From an uncultured Pelagibacteraceae bacterium (lineage in GTDB: Bacteria > Pseudomonadota > Alphaproteobacteria > Pelagibacterales > Pelagibacteraceae): a stretch of 32,415 bases of DNA. This document shows positions 9,150-17,669 of the stretch, piece by piece. Location of the stretch: contig CACKKY010000008.1 in the NCBI GenBank assembly GCA_902600855.1, positions 1 to 32,415 of the forward strand, read 5' to 3'. Both the position numbers and the translations under genes were made by a program. Positions within the stretch are counted from its first letter, which is position 1, and the number at the start of each line of letters is the position of its first letter. The notes beneath the pieces are model-generated. The model was given only the letters and a program-made list of their open reading frames with translations, was not told where the DNA came from and ran no database searches.

Positions 9150-10082
9150 TTAATACTTGGATGCTCTTCTTAATCTATCATTAATTGTTTTGCCAATACC
9201 TAAATTTGGAATCTTCTCTACAGCAATCATTTTATATCCTTTATTTTTTACCTTTCTCAACAATGAGTATAAATTTTTTGCTACTTGTTTGAGATTTTTT
9301 TTTCTACTTAGATAATAATAGTTTTTTAAAAATATATTTCTTTGCTTTATTAATAGATAAGCTTCATTTTTTTTTGGTTTTTTTATATTCATTCTTAAAG
9401 GTATGCCGGGAGAATAATGTAGAGGAAATTGGCCAGGTGCAATCTTTATTTTTGAATTAGTTTTAACTAAAATTTTTTCATTCAAAACTTTTTCTATTTT
9501 TGAAATATCTAGACCGCCAAGTCTTAATATTGTTGGTTTATTTATAATATTAATTATAGTGGATTCAATGCCAATTTTACATTTACCCCCATCTAAGATG
9601 TATTTAATACTTAAACCAAATTCTTCTAGAACATCTGAAGCTTTAACAGCGCTTAACCTTGTTGATATATTGGCACTTGGGGCAGCCAAAGGATAATCTA
9701 AATTTTTTAGTAATTTTCTAAATAATAAATGTTTTGGAAAACGAACTGCAATAGTTTTTTTTTTATTAGTAATAAATTTTGAAATTTTAGATTTTCTTTT
9801 TAATTTTAAAATGAACGTTATAGGCCCAGGACAAAATTTTTTGTATAGTTTGATAAAATTATCATTAATATAACAATCTTCTTCAAGTTTATTTATATTT
9901 AAATAATGAACAATTAAAGGATTATTCATGGGTCTTTTTTTTAGCTTAAATATTTTTTTTACAGAAATATCAGAATACGCATTACCAGCTAATCCATAGA
10001 CAGTTTCAGTAGGCACTCCAATACAATGTTTTTTATCTAGGTATTTTTTTGCTTTTTTGATATTTGATTGACTAGAATTCAT
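9150..10082 (-). CDS. L-threonylcarbamoyladenylate synthase (Sua5/YwlC type)
   Basis: Makes threonylcarbamoyl-AMP from threonine, bicarbonate and ATP, the first step of t6A at position 37 of ANN-reading tRNAs. The YrdC domain covers roughly residues 1-190: GVPTETVYGLAGNA, then KIFKLKKRPMNNPL, CPGPITFIL, VRFPKH and LAAPSANIS. The roughly 120 residues after that include APGQFPLHYSPGIPL, the linker motif that marks the long Sua5 form rather than short TsaC. At 310 residues the length fits Sua5. It is transcribed with the ABC exporter genes and is divergent from xseB across only 20 bases. Sua5 versus TsaC naming aside, the assignment is firm. Confidence 0.92.
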   Translation of the reverse strand: MNSSQSNIKKAKKYLDKKHCIGVPTETVYGLAGNAYSDISVKKIFKLKKRPMNNPLIVHYLNINKLEEDCYINDNFIKLYKKFCPGPITFILKLKRKSKISKFITNKKKTIAVRFPKHLLFRKLLKNLDYPLAAPSANISTRLSAVKASDVLEEFGLSIKYILDGGKCKIGIESTIINIINKPTILRLGGLDISKIEKVLNEKILVKTNSKIKIAPGQFPLHYSPGIPLRMNIKKPKKNEAYLLIKQRNIFLKNYYYLSRKKNLKQVAKNLYSLLRKVKNKGYKMIAVEKIPNLGIGKTINDRLRRASKY

Positions 10083-10102
10083 GTATTAATAATTATTATT
10101 AT

Positions 10103-10351
10103 ATGAAAGATAAAAATTTACCACCTGATATTAATACAAGTTCACTAGAGGATCTCACAAACCAGGCAAGTCAACTAATCGATTTATTAGAAAATGAGAA
10201 AGATTTAAATAACTTAACAGAAAGTTACCAAAAATTATTACAACTAAATAATATGATTGAAAAAAAATTTCATAAAAATTTAAGATTTATTAATGAAGAA
10301 ACCAAAAAAAAAGTAAAAGAAATATTTAAAAAACATGCAAAAAAAACTTAA
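10103..10351 (+). CDS. xseB: Exodeoxyribonuclease VII small subunit
   Basis: An 82-residue protein, the usual size for XseB. The central part SLEDLTNQASQLIDLLENEK, then LTESYQKLLQL, follows the XseB pattern of two short helices (family form: SFEEAL..LE.IV..LE, then L.ESL..YE.G..L), though with weak identity. XseB binds the XseA large subunit in the nuclease that degrades single-stranded DNA to acid-insoluble fragments. The position directly before ispA and dxs is the common proteobacterial order and is a large part of the evidence. It overlaps ispA by 17 bases. The tail is rich in lysine ([15 protein letters not shown]). xseA is not in the window. Confidence 0.78.
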   Translation: MKDKNLPPDINTSSLEDLTNQASQLIDLLENEKDLNNLTESYQKLLQLNNMIEKKFHKNLRFINEETKKKVKEIFKKHAKKT

Positions 10352-11207
10352 TAAAATTGCCAAAGATACAAATTTATTTTTAAAAAGATTTTTTAATAAT
10401 CAAAGGAATTCAGAATTAATGCCAGCAATGAAATATGGCTTGTTTTCAGGAGGAAAAAAAATAAGATCAAAAATTTTAGTTGATATTGGTTTATTGCTAT
10501 CAGTCGATTATAAAACATTAATTAAAATTGGTGCAGCAATAGAGTGCATTCATGCATACACACTTATACATGATGACTTACCATGCATGGATGATGATAA
10601 GACAAGAAGAGGAAAGCCATCAACTCATATTAAATTTGGTGAATCCACAGCAATTCTTGCTGGTAATTCTTTACAAACAATAGCATGTGAAATATTAGCA
10701 GCTCCAAATTTAAAGGTAAGTGAAAAAATTAAGATTGATCTAATAAAAAAATTATCAGAATGTTCGGGTCACTTAGGAGTTGCTGGAGGTCAATATCTTG
10801 ACCTAAAATATGAAAAAAGAAAAATTTCTAAAAATAAGATTATTGAAATGGAAATAAAAAAAACTGGAAAATTGTTTAGTTTTTGTTGTGCTGCTCCAGC
10901 AATTATCAAAAAAAAGGCAAAAAAAGAAATAAAATTTTTTGAAAACATTGGTTTGAATATTGGATTACTTTTTCAAATTGCAGATGATTTGATTGATTTT
11001 AAGGGAGATGAAAAAATTGCAGGAAAAAAAACAGGAAAAGATAAAAAAAAAGGTAAAGCAACGTTAATAAGTTTGCTAGGATACAAAAATTCTATTAAAT
11101 ATTGTGATAAAATTATTTTAGATATTAACAAAAGTTTAATAAAATATGGTTCAAAATCAAAAAATATGAGAAAAACTCTTAAATATATTTTAAATAGAAA
11201 AGCATGA
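10335..11207 (+). CDS. ispA: Short-chain polyprenyl (farnesyl) diphosphate synthase
   Basis: 290 residues, the usual FPP synthase length. The first aspartate-rich motif is [15 protein letters not shown] (Asp80, Asp81 and Asp86-88), in the bacterial type with two residues inserted between the aspartates. The second is [12 protein letters not shown] in the C-terminal half. GGKKIRSKI near residue 40 binds the diphosphate. It condenses IPP with DMAPP and GPP to give farnesyl diphosphate. The chosen ATG at 10335 lies inside xseB (17-base overlap). The end overlaps dxs as ATGA, so xseB-ispA-dxs form a translationally coupled operon that supplies precursor and product of the same pathway. Geranylgeranyl synthase activity cannot be excluded. 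Confidence 0.93.
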   Translation: MQKKLNKIAKDTNLFLKRFFNNQRNSELMPAMKYGLFSGGKKIRSKILVDIGLLLSVDYKTLIKIGAAIECIHAYTLIHDDLPCMDDDKTRRGKPSTHIKFGESTAILAGNSLQTIACEILAAPNLKVSEKIKIDLIKKLSECSGHLGVAGGQYLDLKYEKRKISKNKIIEMEIKKTGKLFSFCCAAPAIIKKKAKKEIKFFENIGLNIGLLFQIADDLIDFKGDEKIAGKKTGKDKKKGKATLISLLGYKNSIKYCDKIILDINKSLIKYGSKSKNMRKTLKYILNRKA

Positions 11208-13120
11208 AATCAAGATTTAAATTTTTAGATAATATTAACTTTCCTTCAGATTTAAGAAAACTTTCTGAGAATGATTTACAAAATGTATCAGATGAAGTCA
11301 GAAAAGAAATGATTGATGCCGTTTCTGAAACTGGGGGACATTTAGGTGCTGGTTTAGGAGTAGTGGAATTAACGGTAGCACTACATTATGTTTTTGACAC
11401 GCCCAATGATAAATTAATTTGGGATGTAGGACACCAATCATATCCACATAAAATTCTTACAGGAAGAAAAGGTAAAATTAGGACATTAAGACAAGGAGAG
11501 GGGCTATCTGGTTTTACTAAAAGATCTGAGAGTGAATACGATCCTTTTGGAGCTGCCCACAGTTCAACATCGATATCTTCAGCATTAGGTATTGCCGAGG
11601 CTAACAAACTAGAGAATAAGTTATCTAATGTGATAGCTGTAATAGGTGATGGAGCAATAAGTGCTGGTATGGCATATGAAGCTATGAATAATGCAGGCGC
11701 TTCAAAAACAAAGCTTATAGTTATTTTAAATGATAATGATATGTCAATTGCTAAACCAGTGGGAGCAATGAGAACATATTTAGCAAAATTATTTACTGGA
11801 AAAATTTATTTTAGTTTTAGAGAGACTATAAAATTAATTACATCGGCATTTTCAAAAAGATTTAGTGCTAAAGCAGGCAAGGCTGAAGATTTCTTACGAT
11901 CAGCTGTTACAGGAGGAACTCTGTTTAACTCTTTAGGCTTTTATTATGCTGGCCCAATAGATGGTCATGATTTGTCTGTACTTATTCCAATTTTAAAAAA
12001 TGCCAGGGACTCAAAACATCAAGGTCCAATAATGATCCATATTAAAACACAAAAAGGCAAAGGTTATTCATATGCTGAAAAAGCAAATGATCACTACCAT
12101 GGGGTTTCAAAATTTAATGTAGAAACAGGTGAGCAAATTAAAAGTGGAAATAACAAACCTTCTTATACTAAAGTATTTGCCAATACTTTAGTAAAACATG
12201 CCAAAAAAGATAGTAAGATTGTTGGTATTACAGCGGCAATGCCTGGTGGAACTGGTATGGATATTTTTGGCAATGAATTCCCAAATAGAATGTTTGATGT
12301 TGGTATTGCTGAACAACACGCTGTAACTTTTGCAGCAGGGTTAGCAACAGAGGGCTATAAACCTTATGCAGCTATATATTCCACTTTTTTACAACGGGCA
12401 TATGACCAAGTGGTTCATGATGTTGCTATTCAAAGTCTACCTGTAAGATTTGCAATAGATAGAGCAGGGTTAGTTGGTGCTGATGGATCAACACATGCAG
12501 GCGCATTTGATATAACTTATTTATCGACACTACCAAATTTTATTGTCATGGCAGCTAGTGATGAGGCAGAATTAGTCAGAATGATTAATACATCAGTATA
12601 TATAAACGATAAACCTAGCGCCATTAGATATCCTAGAGGGTCAGGCATTGGTATTGAGTTACCATCAATTGATGAAAGAATTGAAATCGGTAAAGGAAGA
12701 ATAGTCCAGAAGGGAACTCAAGCATGCATATTAAGTTTAGGTACTCGACTTGAGGAAAGTAAGTTGGCCGCGGAAGAGTTAAAAGCAAAAGGAATTTCTG
12801 TGACAATAATAGATGCAAGATTTGTTAAACCTTTAGACGAAAAACTAATTTTGAATTGTGCAAAAGAACATGAAGTTATGATTACGGTTGAAGAGGGTTC
12901 GATTGGTGGATTTGGCTCTCATGTTAAAAATTTACTTTCGGAAAAAGGCTTATTTGACAAAGGGTTAAAATTTAGATCAATGACATTACCTGATAAATTT
13001 ATTGAACAGGATGATCCAAAAAAAATGTACGATACAGCTGGGTTAAATAGCTCTCAAATTTCTAAGAAAATTTTAGAAGTTTTATTTAGTAAAAATTCAA
13101 TTAGGGTTGTTAAAAATTAA
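11204..13120 (+). CDS. dxs: 1-deoxy-D-xylulose-5-phosphate synthase
   Basis: Thiamine-diphosphate enzyme that condenses pyruvate and glyceraldehyde-3-phosphate, the entry step of the MEP isoprenoid pathway. The 638 residues are of family length. The N-terminal cofactor domain has [14 protein letters not shown] with His46, [10 protein letters not shown] with His77 and His82, [13 protein letters not shown], and the metal site [18 protein letters not shown] with the later NDNDMSI. The middle domain has [16 protein letters not shown], with the catalytic glutamate in AEQH, and [16 protein letters not shown] transketolase C-terminal domain ends the chain. It starts four bases inside ispA and ends three bases before the convergent aroC. 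Confidence 0.97.
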   Translation: MKSRFKFLDNINFPSDLRKLSENDLQNVSDEVRKEMIDAVSETGGHLGAGLGVVELTVALHYVFDTPNDKLIWDVGHQSYPHKILTGRKGKIRTLRQGEGLSGFTKRSESEYDPFGAAHSSTSISSALGIAEANKLENKLSNVIAVIGDGAISAGMAYEAMNNAGASKTKLIVILNDNDMSIAKPVGAMRTYLAKLFTGKIYFSFRETIKLITSAFSKRFSAKAGKAEDFLRSAVTGGTLFNSLGFYYAGPIDGHDLSVLIPILKNARDSKHQGPIMIHIKTQKGKGYSYAEKANDHYHGVSKFNVETGEQIKSGNNKPSYTKVFANTLVKHAKKDSKIVGITAAMPGGTGMDIFGNEFPNRMFDVGIAEQHAVTFAAGLATEGYKPYAAIYSTFLQRAYDQVVHDVAIQSLPVRFAIDRAGLVGADGSTHAGAFDITYLSTLPNFIVMAASDEAELVRMINTSVYINDKPSAIRYPRGSGIGIELPSIDERIEIGKGRIVQKGTQACILSLGTRLEESKLAAEELKAKGISVTIIDARFVKPLDEKLILNCAKEHEVMITVEEGSIGGFGSHVKNLLSEKGLFDKGLKFRSMTLPDKFIEQDDPKKMYDTAGLNSSQISKKILEVLFSKNSIRVVKN

Positions 13121-13123
13121 ATC

Positions 13124-14206
13124 TTAACCACATTGAGCTTTATGCATTAAGTAGTGGTCTAATAGTACGCAATTAATCATGGCCTCTCCAATTGGAACTG
13201 CTCTAATGCCAACGCAAGGGTCATGCCTACCTTTTACAGAAATTGTGGTATTTTTTCCAAATTTATTTATAGTTTTTCTTGTTGTTAAAATTGAAGATGT
13301 TGGTTTAACAGCAAATGAAGCAATAATTTCTTGACCAGTAGAGATTCCACCTAAAATGCCTCCAGCGTTATTGGAGTTAAATCTTAATTTTTTTTCCTTT
13401 GATGAAATTTCATCTGAATTTTCTTCTCCACTTAATTGTGCGGAGTTCATTCCAGAGCCAATATTTACACCTTTCACTGCATTTATACTCATTAGGCCAG
13501 ATGTTATATCGGTATCTAATTTTGAGTATATTGGTGCTCCTAAGCCAACTGGTATACCTCTTGCTCTTATTTCAATAACTGCTCCGCAAGAGGATCCAGA
13601 CTTTCTAACATTAAGTAAATATTTTTCCCAAAGTTTAACCATTGATTTGTCAGGACAAAAAAATGGATTTTTTGAAATTATTTTATCGTTCCATTGACTT
13701 GTATCACACCCCAGTATTCCTAATTGGGTTACTGCCCCAATAACTTTGAATTTTTTACCTAATTTTTTTTGAAGAATTTTTTTTGCGATTGCCCCAGCAG
13801 CGACTCTTGCAGCAGTCTCTCTAGCTGACGATCTTCCACCACCTCTATAATCCCTTATTCCGTATTTTTTAAAATATGTAAAATCTGCATGACCAGGTCT
13901 AAATTTATCTTTAATATTTCCATAATCTTTAGATCTCATGTCTTTATTATAGATAATTAGTGAAATTGGTGTTCCCGTTGTCTTGCCTTCAAAAACTCCT
14001 GATAATATTTGAACTTTGTCATCTTCTTTTCTCTGTGTTGTAAACTTTGATTGTCCTGGTTTTCTTTTGTCTAGTTCTATTTGTATATCTCGCTCTTTAA
14101 GATTTATATATGGGGGGCATCCATCAATTATGCAGCCAATAGCCAGACCATGGGACTCCCCCCATGTAGTAAAACGAAATAGCTTTCCAAATGTATTAAA
14201 TGACAT
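13124..14206 (-). CDS. aroC: Chorismate synthase
   Basis: Converts EPSP to chorismate with reduced FMN, the last common step to the aromatic amino acids and folate. 360 residues, the normal bacterial length. The signatures are [20 protein letters not shown] at the N-terminus, [20 protein letters not shown], then [21 protein letters not shown] in the middle, and GGISTGQEI with [20 protein letters not shown] near the C-terminus. It is convergent with dxs (3-base gap) and divergent from pdxH across 33 bases. On the minus strand TATAAA lies four bases before the ATG; this could be part of a promoter, but the base composition makes that weak evidence. Confidence 0.97.
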   Translation of the reverse strand: MSFNTFGKLFRFTTWGESHGLAIGCIIDGCPPYINLKERDIQIELDKRKPGQSKFTTQRKEDDKVQILSGVFEGKTTGTPISLIIYNKDMRSKDYGNIKDKFRPGHADFTYFKKYGIRDYRGGGRSSARETAARVAAGAIAKKILQKKLGKKFKVIGAVTQLGILGCDTSQWNDKIISKNPFFCPDKSMVKLWEKYLLNVRKSGSSCGAVIEIRARGIPVGLGAPIYSKLDTDITSGLMSINAVKGVNIGSGMNSAQLSGEENSDEISSKEKKLRFNSNNAGGILGGISTGQEIIASFAVKPTSSILTTRKTINKFGKNTTISVKGRHDPCVGIRAVPIGEAMINCVLLDHYLMHKAQCG

Positions 14207-14239
14207 TATTTATACTATATAGATTATTTTGTTAAAATT

Positions 14240-14866
14240 ATGAATGAAAAAAACTCTTTAGGACTTAATAGTTGTTTTCTTGACTTAGAAAATCCAATTA
14301 GATTATTTGATAAATGGATGGAAGAGGCTAAGAAAACAGAGCCAAATGATCCAAATGCTGTTGCTTTAGCTACATCAAGTAAAAAGAATATTCCTTCAGT
14401 AAGAATGGTTTTACTCAAGGATTTTAATGAAGATGGATTTGTATTTTATACTAATCTTAATAGTCAAAAAGGAAATGATTTAAAAGAAAATCCTAATGCT
14501 GCAATGTGTTTTCATTGGAAAAGTCTTTTAAGGCAAATAAGAGTTGTAGGGAAAATTTCTTTAGTAACTGATGAGGTAGCAAACAAGTATTATTCATCAA
14601 GAGCGTATGAAAGTCGAATAGGTGCTTGGGCATCAAATCAAAGTAAAGAATTAAAAACAAGAGATCAATTAATCAAATCTATAGAGAATTTTAAAAAAAG
14701 ATTTAAAGATGAAACAAATGTTCCTAGACCAGAGCATTGGTCTGGCTGGAATCTATCTCCAGATAGCGTTGAATTTTGGCTAGATGGAGATAACAGAATT
14801 CATGAGAGATTAAAGTATTCCAAAAATAAATCTGGCAATTGGATAAAGTCTTTACTTAGTCCTTAA
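14240..14866 (+). CDS. pdxH: Pyridoxamine/pyridoxine 5'-phosphate oxidase
   Basis: FMN enzyme that oxidises PNP or PMP to pyridoxal 5'-phosphate. 208 residues. FMN and substrate motifs include SVRMVLLKDFNEDGFVFYTN, CFHWKSLLRQIRVVGKI and YESRIGAWASNQS. The C-terminal family signature is present as EHWSGWNLSPDSVEFWLDGD then RIHERLKY, matching the usual W-G-G-x-R-x-x-P-x-x-x-E-F-W and RLHDR pattern with conservative changes. The start puts FDKWMEEAKKTEPNDPNAV at the expected N-terminal position. It overlaps the convergent polyprenyl synthase gene by four bases at the 3' ends. Confidence 0.94.
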   Translation: MNEKNSLGLNSCFLDLENPIRLFDKWMEEAKKTEPNDPNAVALATSSKKNIPSVRMVLLKDFNEDGFVFYTNLNSQKGNDLKENPNAAMCFHWKSLLRQIRVVGKISLVTDEVANKYYSSRAYESRIGAWASNQSKELKTRDQLIKSIENFKKRFKDETNVPRPEHWSGWNLSPDSVEFWLDGDNRIHERLKYSKNKSGNWIKSLLSP

Positions 14867-15876
14867 AAATTTCTTGACAAACTAAATGAAGTTAAGTTTT
14901 TAAAAATATCTTTTACTTTAGAGTCGTTAAACACACTTAATGAGTTTGAAGCTAAGTTGATATAATGTTTAGCTTTTTGAAAGCATTCTTTAATGATTTT
15001 ATATTTATTTATTAAAGTAATTATATTGTTAAAGTCTTCTTTAGTTCGTATCTCTTTATTAAAAATTTTAATCAAATTCATTTTTTCTTTATGATCTAAT
15101 TTTTGAAATAGTAATATTATTGGTAGTGTAATTTTGCCTTCAAAAAAATCTTGACCGATTTTTTTTCCAAATAATTTAAGTTCAGAATTATAGTCAAGTG
15201 TATCGTCTGCTATTTGGAAAGTTAATCCTAAATTTTTTCCATAAAATTCTAGCGCATCTTTCTCCTTATTTTTAGCATCAGATAAGATTGCTCCCACTTT
15301 TGTTGCAGCTGCAAACAATTCTGCAGTTTTGGCAGAAATTATTTTTAAGTAAGTTTCTTCCAACATATCAACTTCACCTTTATGTTGAAGTTGCAAAACT
15401 TCACCCTGGGCAATTTTAGATGAAGTAGAAGATAATAATTTCAAAACTTCTAAGTTACCATCCTCTACCATTATTTCAAAACATCTACTCAGTAAGTAAT
15501 CTCCAATTAAAACTGAAGAATGATTATTCCAAACTTTATTTAAAGTTTCTTTTCCTCTTCTGACTTTGCCTTCGTCAATCACATCATCATGCATTAAAGT
15601 TGCACTATGTATTAATTCTACACAAGCAGCTAAATTTATGTCTCTAGAACCTTTTGAGTAACCACAAAGTTTTGCACTTCCTAAAGTTAGTAATGCTCTT
15701 AGTCTTTTGCCTCCAGTTTCTATATGATAATCTGTCATTTTTTGAACTTGTTGGACATCACTTACTAGTTTCGCTTTAATTTTTTCTTCAGTCAAAATAA
15801 GCTTTTCTTCAACAGATTCTCTTAGCTGAAAATAAGAATCATTTATCTGGTTTTTTAGCTGTACTACAGTTCCCAT
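14863..15876 (-). CDS. ispB: Long-chain (octaprenyl/decaprenyl-type) diphosphate synthase
   Basis: 337 residues of the trans-prenyltransferase family. The first aspartate motif is LMHDDVIDEGKVRRG (Asp97, Asp98, Asp101) in the uninterrupted DDxxD form without the two-residue insertion seen in ispA of this window. The second is QIADDTLDYNS. HIETGGKRLRALLTLG holds the diphosphate-binding lysine and arginines. This form makes the long side chain of ubiquinone. Chain length depends on residues before the first motif and cannot be settled by reading, so octaprenyl, nonaprenyl or decaprenyl are all possible. It has its own predicted divergent promoter facing away from the sppA operon. Confidence 0.92.
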   Translation of the reverse strand: MGTVVQLKNQINDSYFQLRESVEEKLILTEEKIKAKLVSDVQQVQKMTDYHIETGGKRLRALLTLGSAKLCGYSKGSRDINLAACVELIHSATLMHDDVIDEGKVRRGKETLNKVWNNHSSVLIGDYLLSRCFEIMVEDGNLEVLKLLSSTSSKIAQGEVLQLQHKGEVDMLEETYLKIISAKTAELFAAATKVGAILSDAKNKEKDALEFYGKNLGLTFQIADDTLDYNSELKLFGKKIGQDFFEGKITLPIILLFQKLDHKEKMNLIKIFNKEIRTKEDFNNIITLINKYKIIKECFQKAKHYINLASNSLSVFNDSKVKDIFKNLTSFSLSRNF

Positions 15877-15890
15877 AATAATTTTAAACT

Positions 15891-15922
15891 AGTATAAATA
15901 AGGTATATATATTACTTATCAA
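15891..15922 (-). promoter_or_regulatory. Predicted promoter of ispB
   Basis: Minus-strand TTGATA (15917-15922) is followed after 16 bases by TATTTA (15895-15900) and, overlapping it, TATACT (15891-15896). The -35 box is good and the -10 box is ambiguous. Transcription would begin within about 15 bases of the ispB ATG. In such AT-rich DNA the -10 match alone is weak evidence; the well-placed -35 box raises it. Confidence 0.5.
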
Positions 15923-15950
15923 TTGACGCACCTGATACTTCAATTATAAG
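15923..15950 (+). promoter_or_regulatory. Predicted promoter of the sppA-glyQ-glyS-ppdK operon
   Basis: TTGACG (15923-15928) and TATAAG (15945-15950) are separated by 16 bases, a near-consensus housekeeping arrangement. The predicted start near 15957 leaves a leader of about 35 bases before the sppA ATG. Its -35 box is immediately next to the -35 box of the opposite ispB promoter, forming TATCAATTGACG. No riboswitch-like fold is seen in the short leader. Confidence 0.62.
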
Positions 15951-15991
15951 TAGTCTTTTATATTCAATAAATAATTCTATAGTACATAATT

Positions 15992-16798
15992 ATGTTCTCT
16001 TTTTTTAAAAAGAAAAAAATTGTAGCCCACTTAAAACTTAGTGGCGTAATAGGAAATTCTGGAAAGTTCAAACAAGGTATAGATTTTGCTGGACAAGAGG
16101 ATCTTATTAAGAAAGCGTTTTCATTAAAAAAAGCTTCTTGCGTTGCTGTATCTGTCAATTCTCCAGGAGGATCTCCTGTACAATCTCACTTAATTTATAG
16201 CTATATAAGACAACAAGCAAAAAAAAATAAAAAAAAAGTTATTGTATTTGCTGAGGATGTAGCAGCCTCTGGAGGATATTTGATTTCATGCGCGGGAGAT
16301 GAAATTTATGCTAATTCAAGCTCAATTATTGGATCAATTGGAGTAATTTATTCATCATTTGGATTTACAGAATTAATAAAAAAGATTGGTATAGATAGAA
16401 GAGTACATACTGCAGGAAAAAACAAAAGTACATTAGATCCATTTTTAGAGGAGAAAAAAGAAGACATTGAAAGATTAAAGAATATTCAATTAGATTTACA
16501 TAATGATTTTATAAAAGTAGTAGAAAAAAGTAGAGGTTCAAAATTAAAAAAATCAGAAACAGAACTTTTTTCTGGAGAATTTTGGTCTGGAAGTAAAGCA
16601 AAAAATTTAGGATTAATTGATGGAATTGGAAATGCTCATGAAGTTTTAAAAGAAAAATTTGGTGAGGAAGTAATAATTAAGAAGTTTGAAAAATCAAAAG
16701 GATGGTTAAGTCAAAAATTATCTTCTTCCAATAATCAAGTAGACTATTTTGCGAGCACTTTAGAAGAAAGATCAATTTGGCAAAGATATGGTTTCTAA
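15992..16798 (+). CDS. S49 family serine peptidase (SppA/SohB-like)
   Basis: 268 residues, the short form of the family, with a single peptidase core. [11 protein letters not shown] and [13 protein letters not shown] give the nucleophile Ser93. [10 protein letters not shown] gives the general-base Lys145. The 52-residue gap between them is the same as in B. subtilis SppA and E. coli Soh[21 protein letters not shown] is also family-typical. These enzymes cut leftover signal peptides and other membrane-associated peptides. No signal peptide or strong N-terminal membrane segment is visible (it begins [16 protein letters not shown]), so membrane anchoring is uncertain. It is first in the operon with glyQ, glyS and ppdK; its last 11 bases overlap glyQ. 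Confidence 0.9.
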   Translation: MFSFFKKKKIVAHLKLSGVIGNSGKFKQGIDFAGQEDLIKKAFSLKKASCVAVSVNSPGGSPVQSHLIYSYIRQQAKKNKKKVIVFAEDVAASGGYLISCAGDEIYANSSSIIGSIGVIYSSFGFTELIKKIGIDRRVHTAGKNKSTLDPFLEEKKEDIERLKNIQLDLHNDFIKVVEKSRGSKLKKSETELFSGEFWSGSKAKNLGLIDGIGNAHEVLKEKFGEEVIIKKFEKSKGWLSQKLSSSNNQVDYFASTLEERSIWQRYGF

Positions 16799-17669
16799 AA
16801 TAAAAAAAACTCAAAAAAAGATCCAAACATTTCAAGATACAATTTTAAATCTTCAGAAATTTTGGAGTAAAAAAGGTTGTGTTATTCTTCAACCATACGA
16901 TGTAGAGGTAGGTGCAGGAACTTTTCATCCCGCTACAACACTTAGATCGCTTGGAAGTAAACCATGGAAAGTTGCATACGTTCAACCATCAAGAAGACCA
17001 ACTGATGGAAGATATGGGGAAAACCCTAACAGACTTCAACATTATTATCAGTTTCAAGTTTTAATTAAACCTTCACCAGATAATATTAAAAAAATTTATC
17101 TTAATAGTTTGTCAACAATAGGGATCGACCATAATGAACACGACATAAGATTTGTAGAAGATGATTGGGAGAGTCCAACTCTCGGTGCTGCAGGATTAGG
17201 ATGGGAAGTTTGGTGTGATGGAATGGAAATTACACAATTTACTTATTTTCAACAAATGGCTGGATATGAGTGTAAGCCAGTTTCAGTAGAAATTACATAT
17301 GGTTTAGAAAGAATTTGTATGTTTACTCAACAACAGAAAAATGTTTACGATCTTTTATGGAACAATGAAGGAATAAAATATAGAGAAGTATTTTATCAAG
17401 CAGAAAAAGAATTTTCAGCATATAACTTCGAACATGCAAATGTTGACTCTCTTCTTAAAATGTTTGACATGCACGAGATAGAAGCAAAATCTTTGGTAGA
17501 AAAAAAAATTTCATTACCAGCATATGATCAATGTTTAAAAGCAAGCCATGTTTTTAATATTTTAGATGCAAGAGGTGCAATTAGTGTAGCTCAAAGAGCA
17601 GGTTACATTGGAAGAATAAGAGATATCACCAAATCGGCAGCTGGTGCTTGGTTAGATAGTCAAAAATAA
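16788..17669 (+). CDS. glyQ: Glycyl-tRNA synthetase, alpha subunit
   Basis: 293 residues of the bacterial alpha2-beta2 glycyl-tRNA synthetase, which charges tRNA-Gly. The chain shows the near-invariant segments [69 protein letters not shown] and [11 protein letters not shown]. The C-terminal part has [20 protein letters not shown]. The ATG at 16788 lies within sppA (11-base overlap); a later start would remove only the lysine-rich extension before [13 protein letters not shown]. The stop shares one base with the glyS start (TAATG). Confidence 0.97.
   Translation: MVSKIKKTQKKIQTFQDTILNLQKFWSKKGCVILQPYDVEVGAGTFHPATTLRSLGSKPWKVAYVQPSRRPTDGRYGENPNRLQHYYQFQVLIKPSPDNIKKIYLNSLSTIGIDHNEHDIRFVEDDWESPTLGAAGLGWEVWCDGMEITQFTYFQQMAGYECKPVSVEITYGLERICMFTQQQKNVYDLLWNNEGIKYREVFYQAEKEFSAYNFEHANVDSLLKMFDMHEIEAKSLVEKKISLPAYDQCLKASHVFNILDARGAISVAQRAGYIGRIRDITKSAAGAWLDSQK

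Noticed and set aside
14016-14222. Plus-strand frame overlapping the start of aroC and the gap before pdxH
   Set aside because: It is antisense to conserved chorismate synthase motifs and has no recognisable product.
15877-15991. Glycine riboswitch upstream of the glyQS operon
   Set aside because: The gap is 115 bases, the predicted leader only about 35 bases, and no glycine-aptamer-like GC-rich stems are present.
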